The notes: generated by a model from the sequence alone, not told the origin. Numbered from the stretch's first letter, positions 10,511 to 23,758 are shown. The stretch is 64,000 nucleotides of DNA from Lamellibrachia columna (GCA_963662155.1 OY759271.1:475001-539000), one strand, 5' to 3'. Translations and numbers: made by a program.

Positions 10511-11198
10511 TTTTACCTGAACCTAACCCATGAACATCAGTGAAAAAAGAGGAAAAGCACCATTAGTTTGGTAAAAAAAAATTAGGTTTAATAAATCTAA
10601 AATATGGTCAACATTTTCATAAGCAGTGTATAAATTGCTTATGAGAAAAAACATTATTTCAATAGAATATTTGCTAAATATTAAAAAATCAATCTCTCAT
10701 ATGTATCTCTGTTTGAGCAATATGCATTTTACCATATGGTTGTACTCATATAAACGACGAACTCTTCTTGACTACAGCATGCTCATAAAAATCAAATATC
10801 CTTTGACAAGAAGGATGTACAGTGAAAGTATAAATAAAAACATTAAACAAATCAATCTGGTTACCAAAACATACGCCATTTCTACTAAGCGCAAATACTG
10901 ATTTATTAGAACAACTGTAAAAGTTAGTTTCTCAATCTAATGTGACATTCTCCCCTCCCCCACAATTCATTGTTACAGTTTTTGCAATGTCTGTTTCACT
11001 CATAATCCAATGAATTTGCAAGAGCACCATGAATGGCCTGTTTCCAAGGCGGTTATGTCTACTTATGACACCAACCTGTACCAACACACAAAGTGGGGAT
11101 AGGCAAGCGCGATCCGATGGAAGTGACCCTTGATATTGTTTACTCTCGGTCCACCAAAATTTTTCCTGGCTGCCGCAGCACCTGTAAAAAGACCTAAA
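10511..11198. repeat. AT-rich spacer of unit B
   Basis: Spacer copy in which a 91-codon frame is open by chance (10626-10901, start at a non-ATG codon). The same frame is broken at 2360 and 28080, so it is not considered a gene. Confidence 0.6.
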
Positions 11199-11324
11199 GT
11201 AAAGGCATGTTTATGTTTACACAGCACTGTATCCACTCCTTGGGATTGTTCAACGTGCTTAACAGTTCACTCCCTGGCTGACCTGTTCATTCCAACACCT
11301 TTTGTACTTATCTGGGAGTCTGAC
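11199..11324 (-). mobile_element. Old SINE relic (3' body)
   Basis: Counterpart of the relic at 2911, with 'gacctgttcattcca' matching the younger SINE exactly over that stretch. Confidence 0.5.
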
Positions 11325-12229
11325 TTTGTAATAAGTTGGTTGTATTTAGTCAGTTCTGTGTCATGGCGTGCAACACCCAGAACTGTCATGTTCCTGAGAA
11401 CAAAAAGAAGAGTTGTGGTTGGATATGGGTTGTCGGAAGAGTTTAAAGTTAACATCGGTTAGATGCAAGGAAATGACCCTTTACTCTTTATCATGGTGGT
11501 GGCACTAATCAGCAGGAAGATCAGCATGAAGGATGTTCTCAGGAAGGGGATGTATGCAAACGATCTGGCCATGATAGCAGACAAAAAACAAGAACTACAG
11601 GAAGTGTTGGAGGAATGGAAGGGGGTGTTCAAGAAGGAAGGACCGATAATGAGCAGGGAGAAGACAGAAGAGATGTGTGTTTGACATCAGAGAGAGGACT
11701 TGAACATTAGTTTGGATGATGAGGAGTTCAACCAAGTGGATGGCTTTGTGTAAAAAGTAAAGGTATGTTCTTATATAGCGCGGTATCCGGTCCATAGGAC
11801 TGCTCAAAGCGCTTTACACTTCACACCCTGGCAGACCTGTTCATTCCAAAGCCATCTCAACTTCTTTGGGAAGTATTCAGCCACGCTGCAATTTCTGCGC
11901 GAAGGCTATTCGTTCACATATCCACCACTGTTTGTATTGCTAGGTACTCATTTATACAGCTGAGTGAACTGTGGCAACGTGGGGTGATCAAACTTGCCAA
12001 AGGTTCGAAGCGACCGCAGTGGGATTTGAAACCGGGTTCTCTCGACTGAGAGTCCGGCCTTCTAACCGGTATGCTATCGCACCCCTTGGTAACTTGGAGG
12101 AATGGTTAATGAGGATGAGCATTCAGAGGTAGAAATGCGATGCCGGATACAACAGGGAGCGAATGCTCGGGGAAAGGTAGAGGGAGTCATGTTGGACAGA
12201 AACATTTTGAAAAATCTGAAAAGGAAAGT
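11325..12229 (+). pseudogene. Decayed LINE RT fragment interrupted by a SINE
   Basis: RT blocks EEFKVNIG / QGNDPLLFIMVV / YAND / MSREKTEEM are followed by the SINE at 11753-12087. The LGG..NEDEHSEVEMR block then resumes and stops at LKRKV (12229), where unit A begins. The C-terminal third of the RT is absent. Confidence 0.7.
11753..12087 (-). mobile_element. tRNA-derived SINE, copy 1
   Basis: On the minus strand it starts with a tRNA-like head: A box TAGCATACCGG (12066-12076) and B box GTTTCAAATCC (12022-12032, 10 of 11 consensus positions), 33 bases apart. A body follows, ending in 'gcgctatataagaacatac' and a T/A-rich tail. The matching sites in B units without it (for example 3403-3412) read straight through 'gtgtaacttgg'. 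Here the flanks are 'ttgtgtaa' and 'ttggtaa', an imperfect short target duplication. The head is not a functional tRNA gene because it runs into the SINE body. Confidence 0.75.
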
Positions 12230-13938
12230 ATATTTTTTTACCTGGTGCCACAATACACCTATGTAAACAGACCCAAATATCACCTTTGAGTGTGGATTAC
12301 TGAAAAGCCAGACACCGCAACTTGTCGAATTGCATAACATTACATAACCTACTTAGTGGAGTCCTCAGAAACAACTCTAGGCCATATCAGATAACAGCTG
12401 GGCCTGTCCAGGATTTTCTCAACTCCCAATAGATGTGTGCTCTTCACATGGACTTGAGTAAAGGTGACTGTGTCTAATTAACTGAAATAAACAAATGTTG
12501 ACTGCTAAGTAATTATATTATAACGTGACTTGTTCTGCTTTGATGTAACATATCAGAGGGAGGCTGCTCTAGTTTGAAGATGTCCCCACCCCCCCTAATA
12601 TACTGGCCTCCTGTCACTGTCATCTGGTTTCTCAGGTGGATTAGACGTCTTTGCATTCAGATAACGGTTTTGTAACTTTTATTAGTAATTTTACTTGGAT
12701 TTACCTGGGATTTTAAAATGGAGGAGACAACACATGATAGTAGTAGTAGTAGTAGAAAGAGTGAGGAGAAATGTCCACCTGTTGGTGGAATTAAGATGAA
12801 AATTGGTGGCTTCAAGACCGGCCACTGTTACCACAAACCATCAGATGCAGCAATCCAACAGGAACCCAGTGGGGTTAGCAGTGGGGTTTGGTTGCCACGG
12901 CTAAGCCAGGATGACTTTGACAGAGTGATGCAAACCACTCCATCAGGATTGCTGGCAGTTTCCGACGTGTATTCATGCGCCCACGTGGCCCATAGCAGAA
13001 AAATTCCCATAAATCCCTCCGCCAGTTAAACACTCCAAAAAATGCACTATTTCACAGCCAATAGCTTCTATAAACAAACCTGTGAATATTCATGCTCAAA
13101 GGCACTCATGTCACATACTATGAATTTATTAAGTTCACATTTCACAATTTCGCGTGCCCTACATTCGTGTGAAACAGTAAACAGGAAGGTCAACTGTGGT
13201 CTTACCCCAAATAAAAATGGTAACTGTGCAGAATTTTTTTTAATTTAGACTGTTGATAAAGGTAAATGAAAATCATGCAAAAAATCTATGTCCTACCTAG
13301 TTGTTGGAGTTGCTTACATACACAAGGAACCACCACCTGTGGTGGGCAGAACACACATATATGAGCTACGTCAGCTTGAGATAGTCTGTATTCTAGTACG
13401 ATTCTCGAATACACTCACTTTTTCAGCTCACTCGAATGAACTTGTAACATAATTTTTGGAATAGTCCAGCATGTGTTCTGTAATCAAAGTCTATATAGCC
13501 AGTTGTTATTCCATACTGAAAGTTATAATAATTTTTTACCTGGTGCCACAATACACCTATGTAAACAGACCCAAATATCACCTTTGAGTGTGGATTACTG
13601 AAAAGACAGACACCTCAACTTGTCGAATTGCATAACATTACATAACCTACTTAGTGGAGTCCTCAAAAACAACTCACCTTCCATGTAAAACAGTTACGTC
13701 AGCTCACTAGGCCATATCAGATAACAGCTGGACCTGTCCAGGATTTTCTCAACTCCCAATAGATGTGTGCTCTTCACATGGACTTGAGTAAAGGTGACTG
13801 TGTCTAATTAACTGAAATAAACAAAAGTTGACTGCTATGTAATTATATTATAATGTGACTTGTTCTGCTTTGATGTAACTTATCAGAGGGAGGCTGCACT
13901 AGATTGAAGATGTCCCCACCCCCCCCCTAATATACTGG
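12230..13938 (+). repeat. Unit A block II (about 1.3 units)
   Basis: Entered at 'aaggaaagt|atattttttt', where LINE sequence and unit A share 'aaagt', and left at the recurrent TGG junction. It carries one transposase 5' fragment. A 25-base stretch around 'caccttccatgtgaaac' is missing from its first half (near 12376), as in block III. Confidence 0.8.
12718..13029 (+). pseudogene. 5' fragment of Mutator-like transposase, A copy 2
   Basis: Intact 103-codon frame from ATG to TAA with a V-to-M change at DRVM and a CPPVGGI variant shared with 16387 and 45125. Confidence 0.65.
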
Positions 13939-14190
13939 ATGCAGACATACTAGTAAAGAGAGTGGAAGAGAAAGGTGAAAAAACATAAAGGATGCAAGAA
14001 AAGGGGAACGAACAGCTAAGATCGAAGGACTGCGTGAGGTGGGATATGAGAAGATCGGGGGAAGATGAATGATGGAGAGGGGCAAGATGAAAGATGGAGA
14101 GGGGCAAGATGAAAGATGGAGAGGGGGCAGCCGATAGAAAAGTATGGAAAGATAAAACAGAAAGAGTGACTCGACAATATTTTACCTGAA
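13939..14190 (+). pseudogene. LINE RT 3' tail fused to unit A
   Basis: As at 2017, with the 22-bp triplication at about 14063-14130, and continuing into 'gtgactcgacaatatttta', which is missing from the first block. Confidence 0.7.
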
Positions 14191-14867
14191 CCTAACCCAT
14201 GAACATCAGTGAAAAAAGAGGAAAAGCACCATTAGTTTGGTAAAAAAAAATTAGGTTTAATAAATCTAAAATATGGTCAACATTTTCATAAGCAGTGTAT
14301 AAATTGCTTATGAGAAAAAACATTATTTCAATAGAATATTTGCTAAATATTAAAAAATCAATCTCTCATATGTATCTCTGTTTGAGCAATATGCATTTTA
14401 CCATATGGTTGTACTCATATAAACGACGAACTCTTCTTGACTACAGCATGCTCATAAAAATCAAATATCCTTTGACAAGAAGGATGTACAGTGAAAGTAT
14501 AAATAAAAACATTAAACAAATCAATCTGGTTACCAAAACATACGCCATTTCTACTAAGCGCAAATACTGATTTATTAGAACAACTGTAAAAGTTAGTTTC
14601 TCAATCTAATGTGACATTCTCCCCTCCCCCACAATTCATTGTTACAGTTTTTGCAATGTCTGTTTCACTCATAATCCAATGAATTTGAAAAAGCACCATG
14701 AATGGCCTGTTTCCAAGGCGGTTATGTCTACTTATGACACCAACCTGTACCAACACACAAAGTGGGGATAGGCAAGCGCGATCCGATGGAAGTGACCCTT
14801 GATATTGTTTACTCTCGGTCCACCAAAATTTTTCCTGGCTGCCGCAGCACCTGTAAAAAGACCTAAA
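14191..14867. repeat. AT-rich spacer of unit B
   Basis: Nearly identical to 10511-11198, being part of the 3,669-bp tandem duplication. Confidence 0.6.
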
Positions 14868-14993
14868 GTAAAGGCATGTTTATGTTTACACAGCAATGTA
14901 TCCACTCCTTGGGATTGTTCAACGTGCTTAACAGTTCACTCCCTGGCTGACCTGTTCATTCCAACACCTTTTGTACTTATCTGGGAGTCTGAC
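14868..14993 (-). mobile_element. Old SINE relic (3' body)
   Basis: Counterpart of 11199-11324, with one difference (agcaatgta). Confidence 0.5.
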
Positions 14994-15898
14994 TTTGTAA
15001 TAAGTTGGTTGTATTTAGTCAGTTCTGTGTCATGGCGTGCAACACCCAGAACTGTCATGTTCCTGAGAACAAAAAGAAGAGTTGTGGTTGGATATGGGTT
15101 GTCGGAAGAGTTTAAAGTTAACATCGGTTAGATGCAAGGAAATGACCCTTTACTCTTTATCATGGTGGTGGCACTAATCAGCAGGAAGATCAGCATGAAG
15201 GATGTTCTCAGGAAGGGGATGTATGCAAACGATCTGGCCATGATAGCAGACAAAAAACAAGAACTATAGGAAGTGTTGGAGGAATGGAAGGGGGTGTTCA
15301 AGAAGGAAGGACCGATAATGAGCAGGGAGAAGACAGAAGAGATGTGTGTTTGACATCAGAGAGAGGACTTGAACATTAGTTTGGATGATGAGGAGTTCAA
15401 CCAAGTGGATGGCTTTGTGTAAAAAGTAAAGGTATGTTCTTATATAGCGCGGTATCCGGTCCATAGGACTGCTCAAAGCGCTTTACACTTCACACCCTGG
15501 CAGACCTGTTCATTCCAAAGCCATCTCAACTTCTTTGGGAAGTATTCAGCCACGCTGCAATTGCTGCGCGAAGGCTATTCGTTCACATATCCACCACTGT
15601 TTGTATTGCTAGGTACTCATTTATACAGCTGAGTGAACTGTGGCAACGTGGGGTGATCAAACTTGCCAAAGGTTCGAAGCGACCGCAGTGGGATTTGAAA
15701 CCGGGTTCTCTCGACTGAGAGTCCGGCCTTCTAACCGGTATGCTATCGCACCCCTTGGTAACTTGGAGGAATGGTTAATGAGGATGAGCATTCAGAGGTA
15801 GAAATGCGATGCCGGATACAACAGGGAGCGAATGCTCGGGGAAAGGTAGAGGGAGTCATGTTGGACAGAAACATTTTGAAAAATCTGAAAAGGAAAGT
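14994..15898 (+). pseudogene. Decayed LINE RT fragment interrupted by a SINE
   Basis: Tandem-duplicate of 11325-12229. It has acquired an extra in-frame TAG at 15267-15269 just after the YAND box. Confidence 0.7.
15422..15756 (-). mobile_element. tRNA-derived SINE, copy 2
   Basis: Same insertion as at 11753, copied by the 3.67-kb duplication. Same boundaries, A box and B box. Confidence 0.75.
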
Positions 15899-17608
15899 AT
15901 ATTTTTTTACCTGGTGCCACAATACACCTATGTAAACAGACCCAAATATCACCTTTGAGTGTGGATTACTGAAAAGCCAGACACCGCAACTTGTCGAATT
16001 GCATAACATTACATAACCTACTTAGTGGAGTCCTCAGAAACAACTCTAGGCCATATCAGATAACAGCTGGGCCTGTCCAGGATTTTCTCAACTCCCAATA
16101 GATGTGTGCTCTTCACATGGACTTGAGTAAAGGTGACTGTGTCTAATTAACTGAAATAAACAAATGTTGACTGCTAAGTAATTATATTATAACGTGACTT
16201 GTTCTGCTTTGATGTAACATATCAGAGGGAGGCTGCTCTAGTTTGAAGATGTCCCCACCCCCCCTAATATACTGGTCTCCTGTCACTGTCATCTGGTTTC
16301 TCAGGTGGATTAGACGTCTTTGCATTCAGATAACGGTTTTGTAACTTTTATTAGTAATTTTACTTGGATTTACCTGGGATTTTAAAATGGAGGAGACAAC
16401 ACATGATAGTAGTAGTAGTAGTAGAAAGAGTGAGGAGAAATGTCCACCTGTTGGTGGAATTAAGATGAAAATTGGTGGCTTCAAGACCGGCCACTGTTAC
16501 CACAAACCATCAGATGCAGCAATCCAACAGGAACCCAGTGGGGTTAGCAGTGGGGTTTGGTTGCCACGGCTAAGCCAGGATGACTTTGACAGAGTGGTGC
16601 AAACCACTCCATCAGGATTGCTGGCAGTTTCCGACGTGTATTCATGCGCCCACGTGGCCCATAGCAGAAAAATTCCCATAAATCCCTCCGCCAGTTAAAC
16701 ACTCCAAAAAATGCACTATTTCACAGCCAATAGCTTCTATAAACAAACCTGTGAATATTCATGCTCAAAGGCACTCATGTCACATACTATGAATTTATTA
16801 AGTTCACATTTCACAATTTCGCGTGCCCTACATTCGTGTGAAACAGTAAACAGGAAGGTCAACTGTGGTCTTACCCCAAATAAAAATGGTAACTGTGCAG
16901 AATTTTTTTTAATTTAGACTGTTGATAAAGGTAAATGAAAATCATGCAAAAAATCTATGTCCTACCTAGTTGTTGGAGTTGCTTACATACACAAGGAACC
17001 ACCACCTGTGGTGGGCAGAACACACATATATGAGCTACGTCAGCTTGAGATAGTCTGTATTCTAGTACGATTCTCGAATACACTCACTTTTTCAGCTCAC
17101 TCGAATGAACTTGTAACATAATTTTTGGAATAGTCCAGCATGTGTTCTGTAATCAAAGTCTATATAGCCAGTTGTTATTCCATACTGAAAGTTATAATAA
17201 TTTTTTACCTGGTGCCACAATACACCTATGTAAACAGACCCAAATATCACCTTTGAGTGTGGATTACTGAAAAGACAGACACCTCAACTTGTCGAATTGC
17301 ATAACATTACATAACCTACTTAGTGGAGTCCTCAAAAACAACTCACCTTCCATGTGAAACAGTTACGTCAGCTCACTAGGCCATATCAGATAACAGCTGG
17401 ACCTGTCCAGGATTTTCTCAACTCCCAATAGATGTGTGCTCTTCACATGGACTTGAGTAAAGGTGACTGTGTCTAATTAACTGAAATAAACAAAAGTTGA
17501 CTGCTATGTAATTATATTATAATGTGACTTGTTCTGCTTTGATGTAACTTATCAGAGGGAGGCTGCACTAGATTGAAGATGTCCCCACCCCCCCCCCTAA
17601 TATACTGG
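15899..17608 (+). repeat. Unit A block III (about 1.3 units)
   Basis: Duplicate of block II, with the same entry and exit junctions. Confidence 0.8.
16387..16698 (+). pseudogene. 5' fragment of Mutator-like transposase, A copy 3
   Basis: Intact 103-codon frame, differing from 12718 at a single codon (DRVV). Confidence 0.65.
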
Positions 17609-17870
17609 ATGCAGACATACTAGTAAAGAGAGTGGAAGAGAAAGGTGAAAAAACATAAAGGATGCAAGAAAAGGGGAACGAACAGCTAAGATCGAAGGAC
17701 TGCGTGAGGTGGGATATGAGAAGATCGGGGGAAGATGAATGATGGAGAGGGGCAAGATGAAAGATGGAGAGGGGCAAGATGAAAGATGGAGAGGGGGCAG
17801 CCGATAGAAAAGTATGGAAAGATAAAACAGAAAGAGTGACTCGACAATATTTTACCTGAACCTAACCCAT
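17609..17870 (+). pseudogene. LINE RT 3' tail fused to unit A
   Basis: Same junction and 22-bp triplication (about 17734-17800) as at 2017. Confidence 0.7.
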
Positions 17871-18539
17871 GAACATAAGTGAAAAAAGAGGAAAAGCACC
17901 GATAGTTTGGTAAAAAAAAGTTAGGTTTAATAAATCCAATAATATGGTCAACATTTTCATAAGCAGTGTATAAATTGCTTATGAGAAAAAACATTATTTC
18001 AATAGAATATTTGCTAAATATTTACAAAATCAATCTCTCATATGTATCTCTGTTTGAGCAATATGCATTTTACCATATGGTTGTACTCATATAAACGACG
18101 TAATCTTCTTGACTACAGCATGCTCATAAAAATCAAATATCCATTGTCAAGAAGGATGTACAGTGAAAGTATAAATAAAAACATTAAACAAATCAATCTG
18201 GTTACCAAATCATAAGCCATTACTACTCAGCGCAAATACTGATTTATTAGAACAACTGTAAAAGTTAGTTTCTCAATCTAATGTGACATTCTCCCCTCCC
18301 CCACAATTCATTGTTACAGTTTTTGCAATGTCTGTTTCACTCATAATCCAATGAATTTGCAAGAGCACCATGAATGGCCTGTTTCTAAGGCGGTTATGTC
18401 TACTTATAACACCAACCTGTACCAACACACAATGTGGGGATAGGCAAGCGCGAACCGATTGAAATGACCCTTGATATTGTTTACCCTCGGTCCACCAAAA
18501 TTGTTCCTGGCTGCCGCAGCACCTGCAAAAACACCTAAA
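17871..18539. repeat. AT-rich spacer of unit B
   Basis: Matches the version at 2236 ('aacgacgtaatcttcttg') rather than the one at 10511, marking the start of the second long duplication. Confidence 0.6.
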
Positions 18540-18665
18540 GTAAAGGCATGTTTATGTTTACACAGCACTGTATCCACTAGTTGGGATTGTTCAACGTGCT
18601 TAACAGTTCACTCCCTGGCTGACATGTTCATTCCAACACCTTTTGTACTTATCTGGGAGTCTGAC
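18540..18665 (-). mobile_element. Old SINE relic (3' body)
   Basis: Counterpart of 2911-3036, offset 15,629. Confidence 0.5.
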
Positions 18666-19635
18666 TTTGTAATGAGTTGGTTGTATTTAGTCAGTTCTGT
18701 GTCATGGCGAGCAACACCCAGAACTGTCATGTTCCTGAGAACAAAAAGAAGAGTTGTGGTTGGATGTGGGTTGTCGGAAGAGGTGCACTAATCAGCAGGA
18801 ATATCAGCATGAAGGATGTTCTTAGGATGGGGATGTATGCAAACGATCTGGCCATGATAGCAGACAAAAAACAAGAACTACAGGAAGTGTTGGAGCAATG
18901 GAAGGGGATGTTCAAGAATCACGGACCGATAATGAGCCGGGAGAAGACAGAAGAGATGTGGGTTTGACATCAGAGAGAGGACTTGAACATTAGTTTGGAT
19001 GATAAGGAGTTCAACCAAGTGGATGGCTTTGTGTAACTTGGAGGAATGGTTAATGAGGATGAGCATTCAGAGGTAGAAATGCGATGCCGGATACAACAGG
19101 GAGCGAATGCTTGGGGAAAGGTAGAGGGAGTCATGTTGGACAGAAACATTTTGAAAAAGCTGAAAAGGAAAGTCCTGAGAGCTTGTGTTACACAAGCATG
19201 CCTTAATCTGTATCTGGAGACAGTGGCGTTGACAGAACAACAACAGCAGCTGAAAGTTGGTTCTGGTTTTGTCGAATAACAAGAACAAAGAGGGTTGACG
19301 AAAGAAAGATGAACGACCTGACGAAATATGTGATGCAACAAAACAGTTCAACCGGAAGATTGGTGAGAAGCAAGTTGAAATGGGCAGGCCACATGGTAAG
19401 GATGGATGCAGACATACTAGTGAAGAGAGTGGAAGAGAAAGGTGAAAAAACATCAAGGATGCAAGAAAAGGGGAACGAACAGCTAAGATCGAAGGACTGC
19501 GTGAGGTGGGATATGAGAAGATCGGGGGAAGATGAAAGATGGAGAGGGGGGCAGCCGATAAAAAAGTATGGAAAGAAAAGAAGAAAGAATGACTGGACAA
19601 TATTTTACCTGAACCTAACCCATGAACATCAGTGA
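18666..19635 (+). pseudogene. Decayed LINE RT fragment (unit B, D2)
   Basis: Copy of 3037-4005 with the same deletion of the RQG block and the same YAND box. The final frame runs unbroken through KLKWAGHMVRMD to LTHEHQ. Confidence 0.7.
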
Positions 19636-20013
19636 AAAAAGAGGAAAAGCACCGTTAGTTTGGTAAAAAAAAGTTATGTTTAATAAATCCAATAATATGG
19701 TCAACATTTTCATAAGCAGTGTATAAATTGCTTATGAGAAAAAACATTATTTCAATAGAATATTTGCTAAATATTTACAAAATCAATCTCTCATATGTAT
19801 CTTTGTTTGAGCAATATGCATTTTACCATATGGTTGTACTCATATAAACGACGTACTTTTCTTGACTACAGCATGCTCATAAAAAATCAAATATCCTTTG
19901 ACAAGAAGGATGTACAGTGAAAGTATAAATAAAAACATTAAACAAATCAATCTGGTTACCAAAACATAAGCCATTACTACTCAGCGCAAATACTGATTTA
20001 TTAGAACAACTGT
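19636..20013. repeat. AT-rich spacer of unit B, left half
   Basis: Copy of 4006-4384, cut at the same point by block D. Confidence 0.6.
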
Positions 20014-20094
20014 GAGCTCACTGTAAATCCAACACGCCGCTAACTTTGTCTATTGCCAGGGCGGCTTCGCGATAATCTCGCGCTAAGTTTGCAG

Positions 20095-20383
20095 TCAACT
20101 ATTGAAACACGTCGAAGACGAGTGGGGATTGCGTCTAGACGTCGGTGATCGCGACGACGTCGGCGCCTCGAAAATAGGAGGCTTCGACAACGGCGACAAT
20201 GTGGTCGTATATTTGATGCGACAGTTCATCGACGACAGCGAACTCATGACGACGGCGCTCGGCAGCATCAAACCGCTGCCCAAATACATATTTGTCTTGC
20301 TCGAAGTCACCCAATCTTCATCCATTCGCCCACGTCTGCAGCAACTGCTCTTACAAGACTCTGCCTCCATCCAGGTCAAGTGA
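20095..20383 (+). pseudogene. TIR-domain-like terminal exon (copy 2)
   Basis: The frame is intact to TGA. It differs from copy 1 by C-to-Y (VVVYLMRQ) and D-to-E (LLEVTQ). Both changes are conservative in reading frame, unlike the nonsense change in copy 3. Confidence 0.35.
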
Positions 20384-20611
20384 AGCACTGATGCACGACT
20401 CCGACGTCTCTTTGATGCGATACAAATGCTAGTTTCGTTCCAGGACACACGTTAGATGATGTAAACATTATAGCAAACAATCAATCATCTTTGATATAGC
20501 ATTCAACGCTCCCCATCAAAGACACCGCGTGCGACACAAGTGTTGACTTTGTACCAGGATAAACGTGTGTAACAAACACTGATACGCAGACACGCTTCCC
20601 TGCCGACGTTT

Positions 20612-20617
20612 AATAAA
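20612..20617 (+). promoter_or_regulatory. Candidate polyadenylation signal AATAAA (copy 2)
   Basis: Same position relative to the TIR-like exon as at 4984. Confidence 0.35.
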
Positions 20618-22403
20618 AGCCACATGCCGTGATATGAGCTGGTATGCGCATTGAGCTATAGAGGCCTATGTTGCAACATTTGTTTTTGCGCGGTTTATTA
20701 TTTTACTTTTCGTACTAGTGTTAGCAGTAAGATGCGCGCATGAGTAAGCTACATCGTGGTGCGAACCATGGCCATATTAAATATTGCTAAACACTTGTAC
20801 ATGTCTGCATTAACAAACAAACGGCATATCTCCTTCCCGCGCTGCCTCCTCTCCCTTCCTCGCTTCTTCTCTGACCCTTCTCCTTCTCTCCCAACGAATG
20901 GGGCGTGACAACGTTCCAGATAGAACGTCAGGCTCCCAGTCGTGAAAACCCTAGCTTGAACCGTCTTGCTGCCGTTTCGAAGCTTTGGCAATTTGTTTCA
21001 CCGAACGTTGCCACAGCTCATTCGTTTGTATGAATGAGTATCTGGCTATATGCAGTGGTGATTATACGTACGAATGGTCTTCGAGCAGTAACTGCAGATG
21101 ATTGAGTGCTTCCCAGAGAAGTCGAGATGGAGTTGGAATGAACAGGTGTGCTAGGGGTGAAGTGTAAAACACTTTGAACACTGAACGTACACTAACTGAT
21201 GCGTACTATTATTTTTTGGTGTAACCATGTTGAGAAAATTGCTGTAAACAGAACGATTACGTATCCTCAATAGAACAACACGCATGTGTCGATACAATTA
21301 GGATACCAGAATAATTGCGACATAGAAATTGCTCTTCTAAGTGAGGATTACAACGTCATTCAGGGCGTTGACAGGTGTCAAGGCGTGGTGCTGCAATAGA
21401 TTATGTTATGCAAACAGGACAACGCCGTCCGAGCGCATGGACAATGCGTGTCGTAGTTCGTTGATTACTTCCGCCAGCACAGACAACAGACCACAATGGT
21501 TCATTCCTGTTTACCAGCCAGCATGCGGGGAGTTCTTGCATTTAGCGTGTCTTATATAGCAATCCATGCGAAGTTGGTGATTCTTCTTCCAAAAATTGGT
21601 ATACGGTGTACGGCCTACCATGACTGAAGAATGATCAATTGGAGAAATATGGAGGAGTGTGCAAGATAGCATTTCGTGAGCTACATTCGTGTTGGAGTGC
21701 ATGTTATCTGCTTCAACATACGTTGTATATCAATAGCACACGCTGCGTGCTTCATGTGGTGTTCTCTGTAAAAGCTGATCTCATCTAGATAGGTAGAAAT
21801 GCATTGCGTTGACAGCCAGTCGGACGAAATTGGTGAAGAAAGAGATGATTCGAGACAGCTACTAACAAAAGGAGCATTATAAACAGGGACTTTGTGACCT
21901 ACAAGAATGCGGAAGGTTTGTGTATAAACATTATTTGGCTTTGTAGATAAATAATATCTATACTACGGAGTACACATATTTGATATGGTTTTAATTCTGA
22001 TACATATTTTATTCATTCTACAAACGATTGATCATTTCATATGGAGTTTTGATTAATGTATTGGGACAGATTACTTATTAGTGACAACTATGTTTTTCTG
22101 CTTCTGATGCAACGCATGACTGTGTATTAGTCGCACGAAAATTTGGCTAGACTGTTGCTGGCAAGGAGACGAGACACTTTCTATGCGTTTTGGCTTATTG
22201 TTGGCTAACGTAACAGTTAACAAAGTAACGGCGGTGGGAATTGCTAGATGCATAGATAATAAACAGACATACCAGTTATCACAACTGTTCGATGATACTA
22301 TTGCCAATATAATAAACCTTTTCCACTTGGAGTGTGTTGTATTCCTAAGACAGGGTTTTGTAGGGTTGTTGATATCAATTACACTGCCAACGTTCTAGTA
22401 GAC

Positions 22404-22438
22404 GCCATCTTAGAATGATCACTTCCGGGGCATGCGCA
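22404..22438. promoter_or_regulatory. Promoter-like motif cluster (copy 2)
   Basis: YY1-, ETS- and NRF1-type motifs unchanged from 6776-6810. Confidence 0.3.
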
Positions 22439-23317
22439 TAATTTCACCACTAGATCTGCATAATTCAATATCAATAACATAGACTAGTAATATTATTTAT
22501 GCATGTTATACACTTTGCAGCATTACAACATGAACTATGCCATATAAGAAACATTCTAATTAACTAAATTGTTTAATTAGTAGTTGTTATATCAGTTAAA
22601 TGTAAAGTTAACCTGTTTCAAGAGTTCACACCACAAATTCAGCTAAATAGGTTTACCTACTATATAAACGGGTTGTCGTGTTGTCATAGGAGGTTACAAG
22701 CTTAACATATAGGGATTGTCAGTAGTTTGGCTGGAGAACTACAGGAAGGTCTGGGGGCCGACAAATCTCTCCCCTGAGAGCTGCTCGATATGTAACCATA
22801 AGAGACCCGGTGACTGTGGATTGGTCTCTCCAGCGACCGATAGGAGGTGCAACCAAATAGCAGATTATGCTAAGTGTCACTCACGTCATTGGACTCTTAT
22901 TTTTTAAACAAAAGTACATCGATCATTACATATTCAGATTCAGGTTATTATTCTCGATTCGCATTAGTTGGTCAATCGGCATCAGTTTTATTGTCATCGT
23001 AGCAAACGTCTGTCAATCCGTAATCACTTACATGTAAATTATTACGTTGATGTCCTTCCTTGCATTTTAGTAAATCAATGCTTTCATTATATTACTCTAC
23101 GTCACTCCCTAAACAAAAAGGCTATATAATATTAGTGTTTTATGGCACTCCAGCAAACATGCAAATTTGTTCTCATCGAAGAACAGCCAGGCGACACTGT
23201 TAAGCTAATGCTTTCCACACGTTTTTATTTTACTGTGCTTCTCTACATGCAATCTAAAGTCTGACACATAAGGAAACGTCTTGCAACATATTGTGCGCAC
23301 CTAATCGATTCAAATAG

Positions 23318-23758
23318 ACATGCAAAATTTACCCCACCAATAATAACTAACTCGGATTTACTTGCATTTAACTTTAATGTGGTCTCTGTCATCCAATGGA
23401 AGATTTTGTGGAGACAATCCCTGAGCTAGTTTTGGAAGTGATTTGTATCTCATGTAGCCAAAATAGCATAGGTCTGTGATTTATTAGCATACACTTGGTG
23501 ATCCAAGTTGTGACGTTGGATAACTGAGCCAAGTAGAGTAGCGTAGAGAGTGAAACACCCTGAGGAACATTACGTGAAGTAGGGAGCGTAGCTGAGAAAC
23601 AATTCGCTATCTTCATTCTTTTGCAACTATCAGTTAAATATTATGAGAACCAGCTCTGTTCCAGATATGCCACACCACATTGACACACTTTTAATAAGTT
23701 GTCCTGTGACCAATGGTATCAAATGCGGCAGATAGCTTCAGCAAGAAAATGGTCTCCT
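23318..23758 (-). pseudogene. L2/CR1-group RT relic (copy 2)
   Basis: Copy of 7690-8130 with the same breaks, so it was dead before the duplication. Confidence 0.6.

Noticed and set aside
10626..10901. 91-codon frame in the AT-rich spacer (also 14295, 26270)
   Set aside because: No ATG start, AT-rich composition, and the frame is broken in other spacer copies by single changes.
12020..12087. Possible tRNA gene on the minus strand (A box and B box)
   Set aside because: It lacks a complete cloverleaf and continues into a repeated SINE body ending in a T/A-rich tail. It is the promoter head of a SINE.
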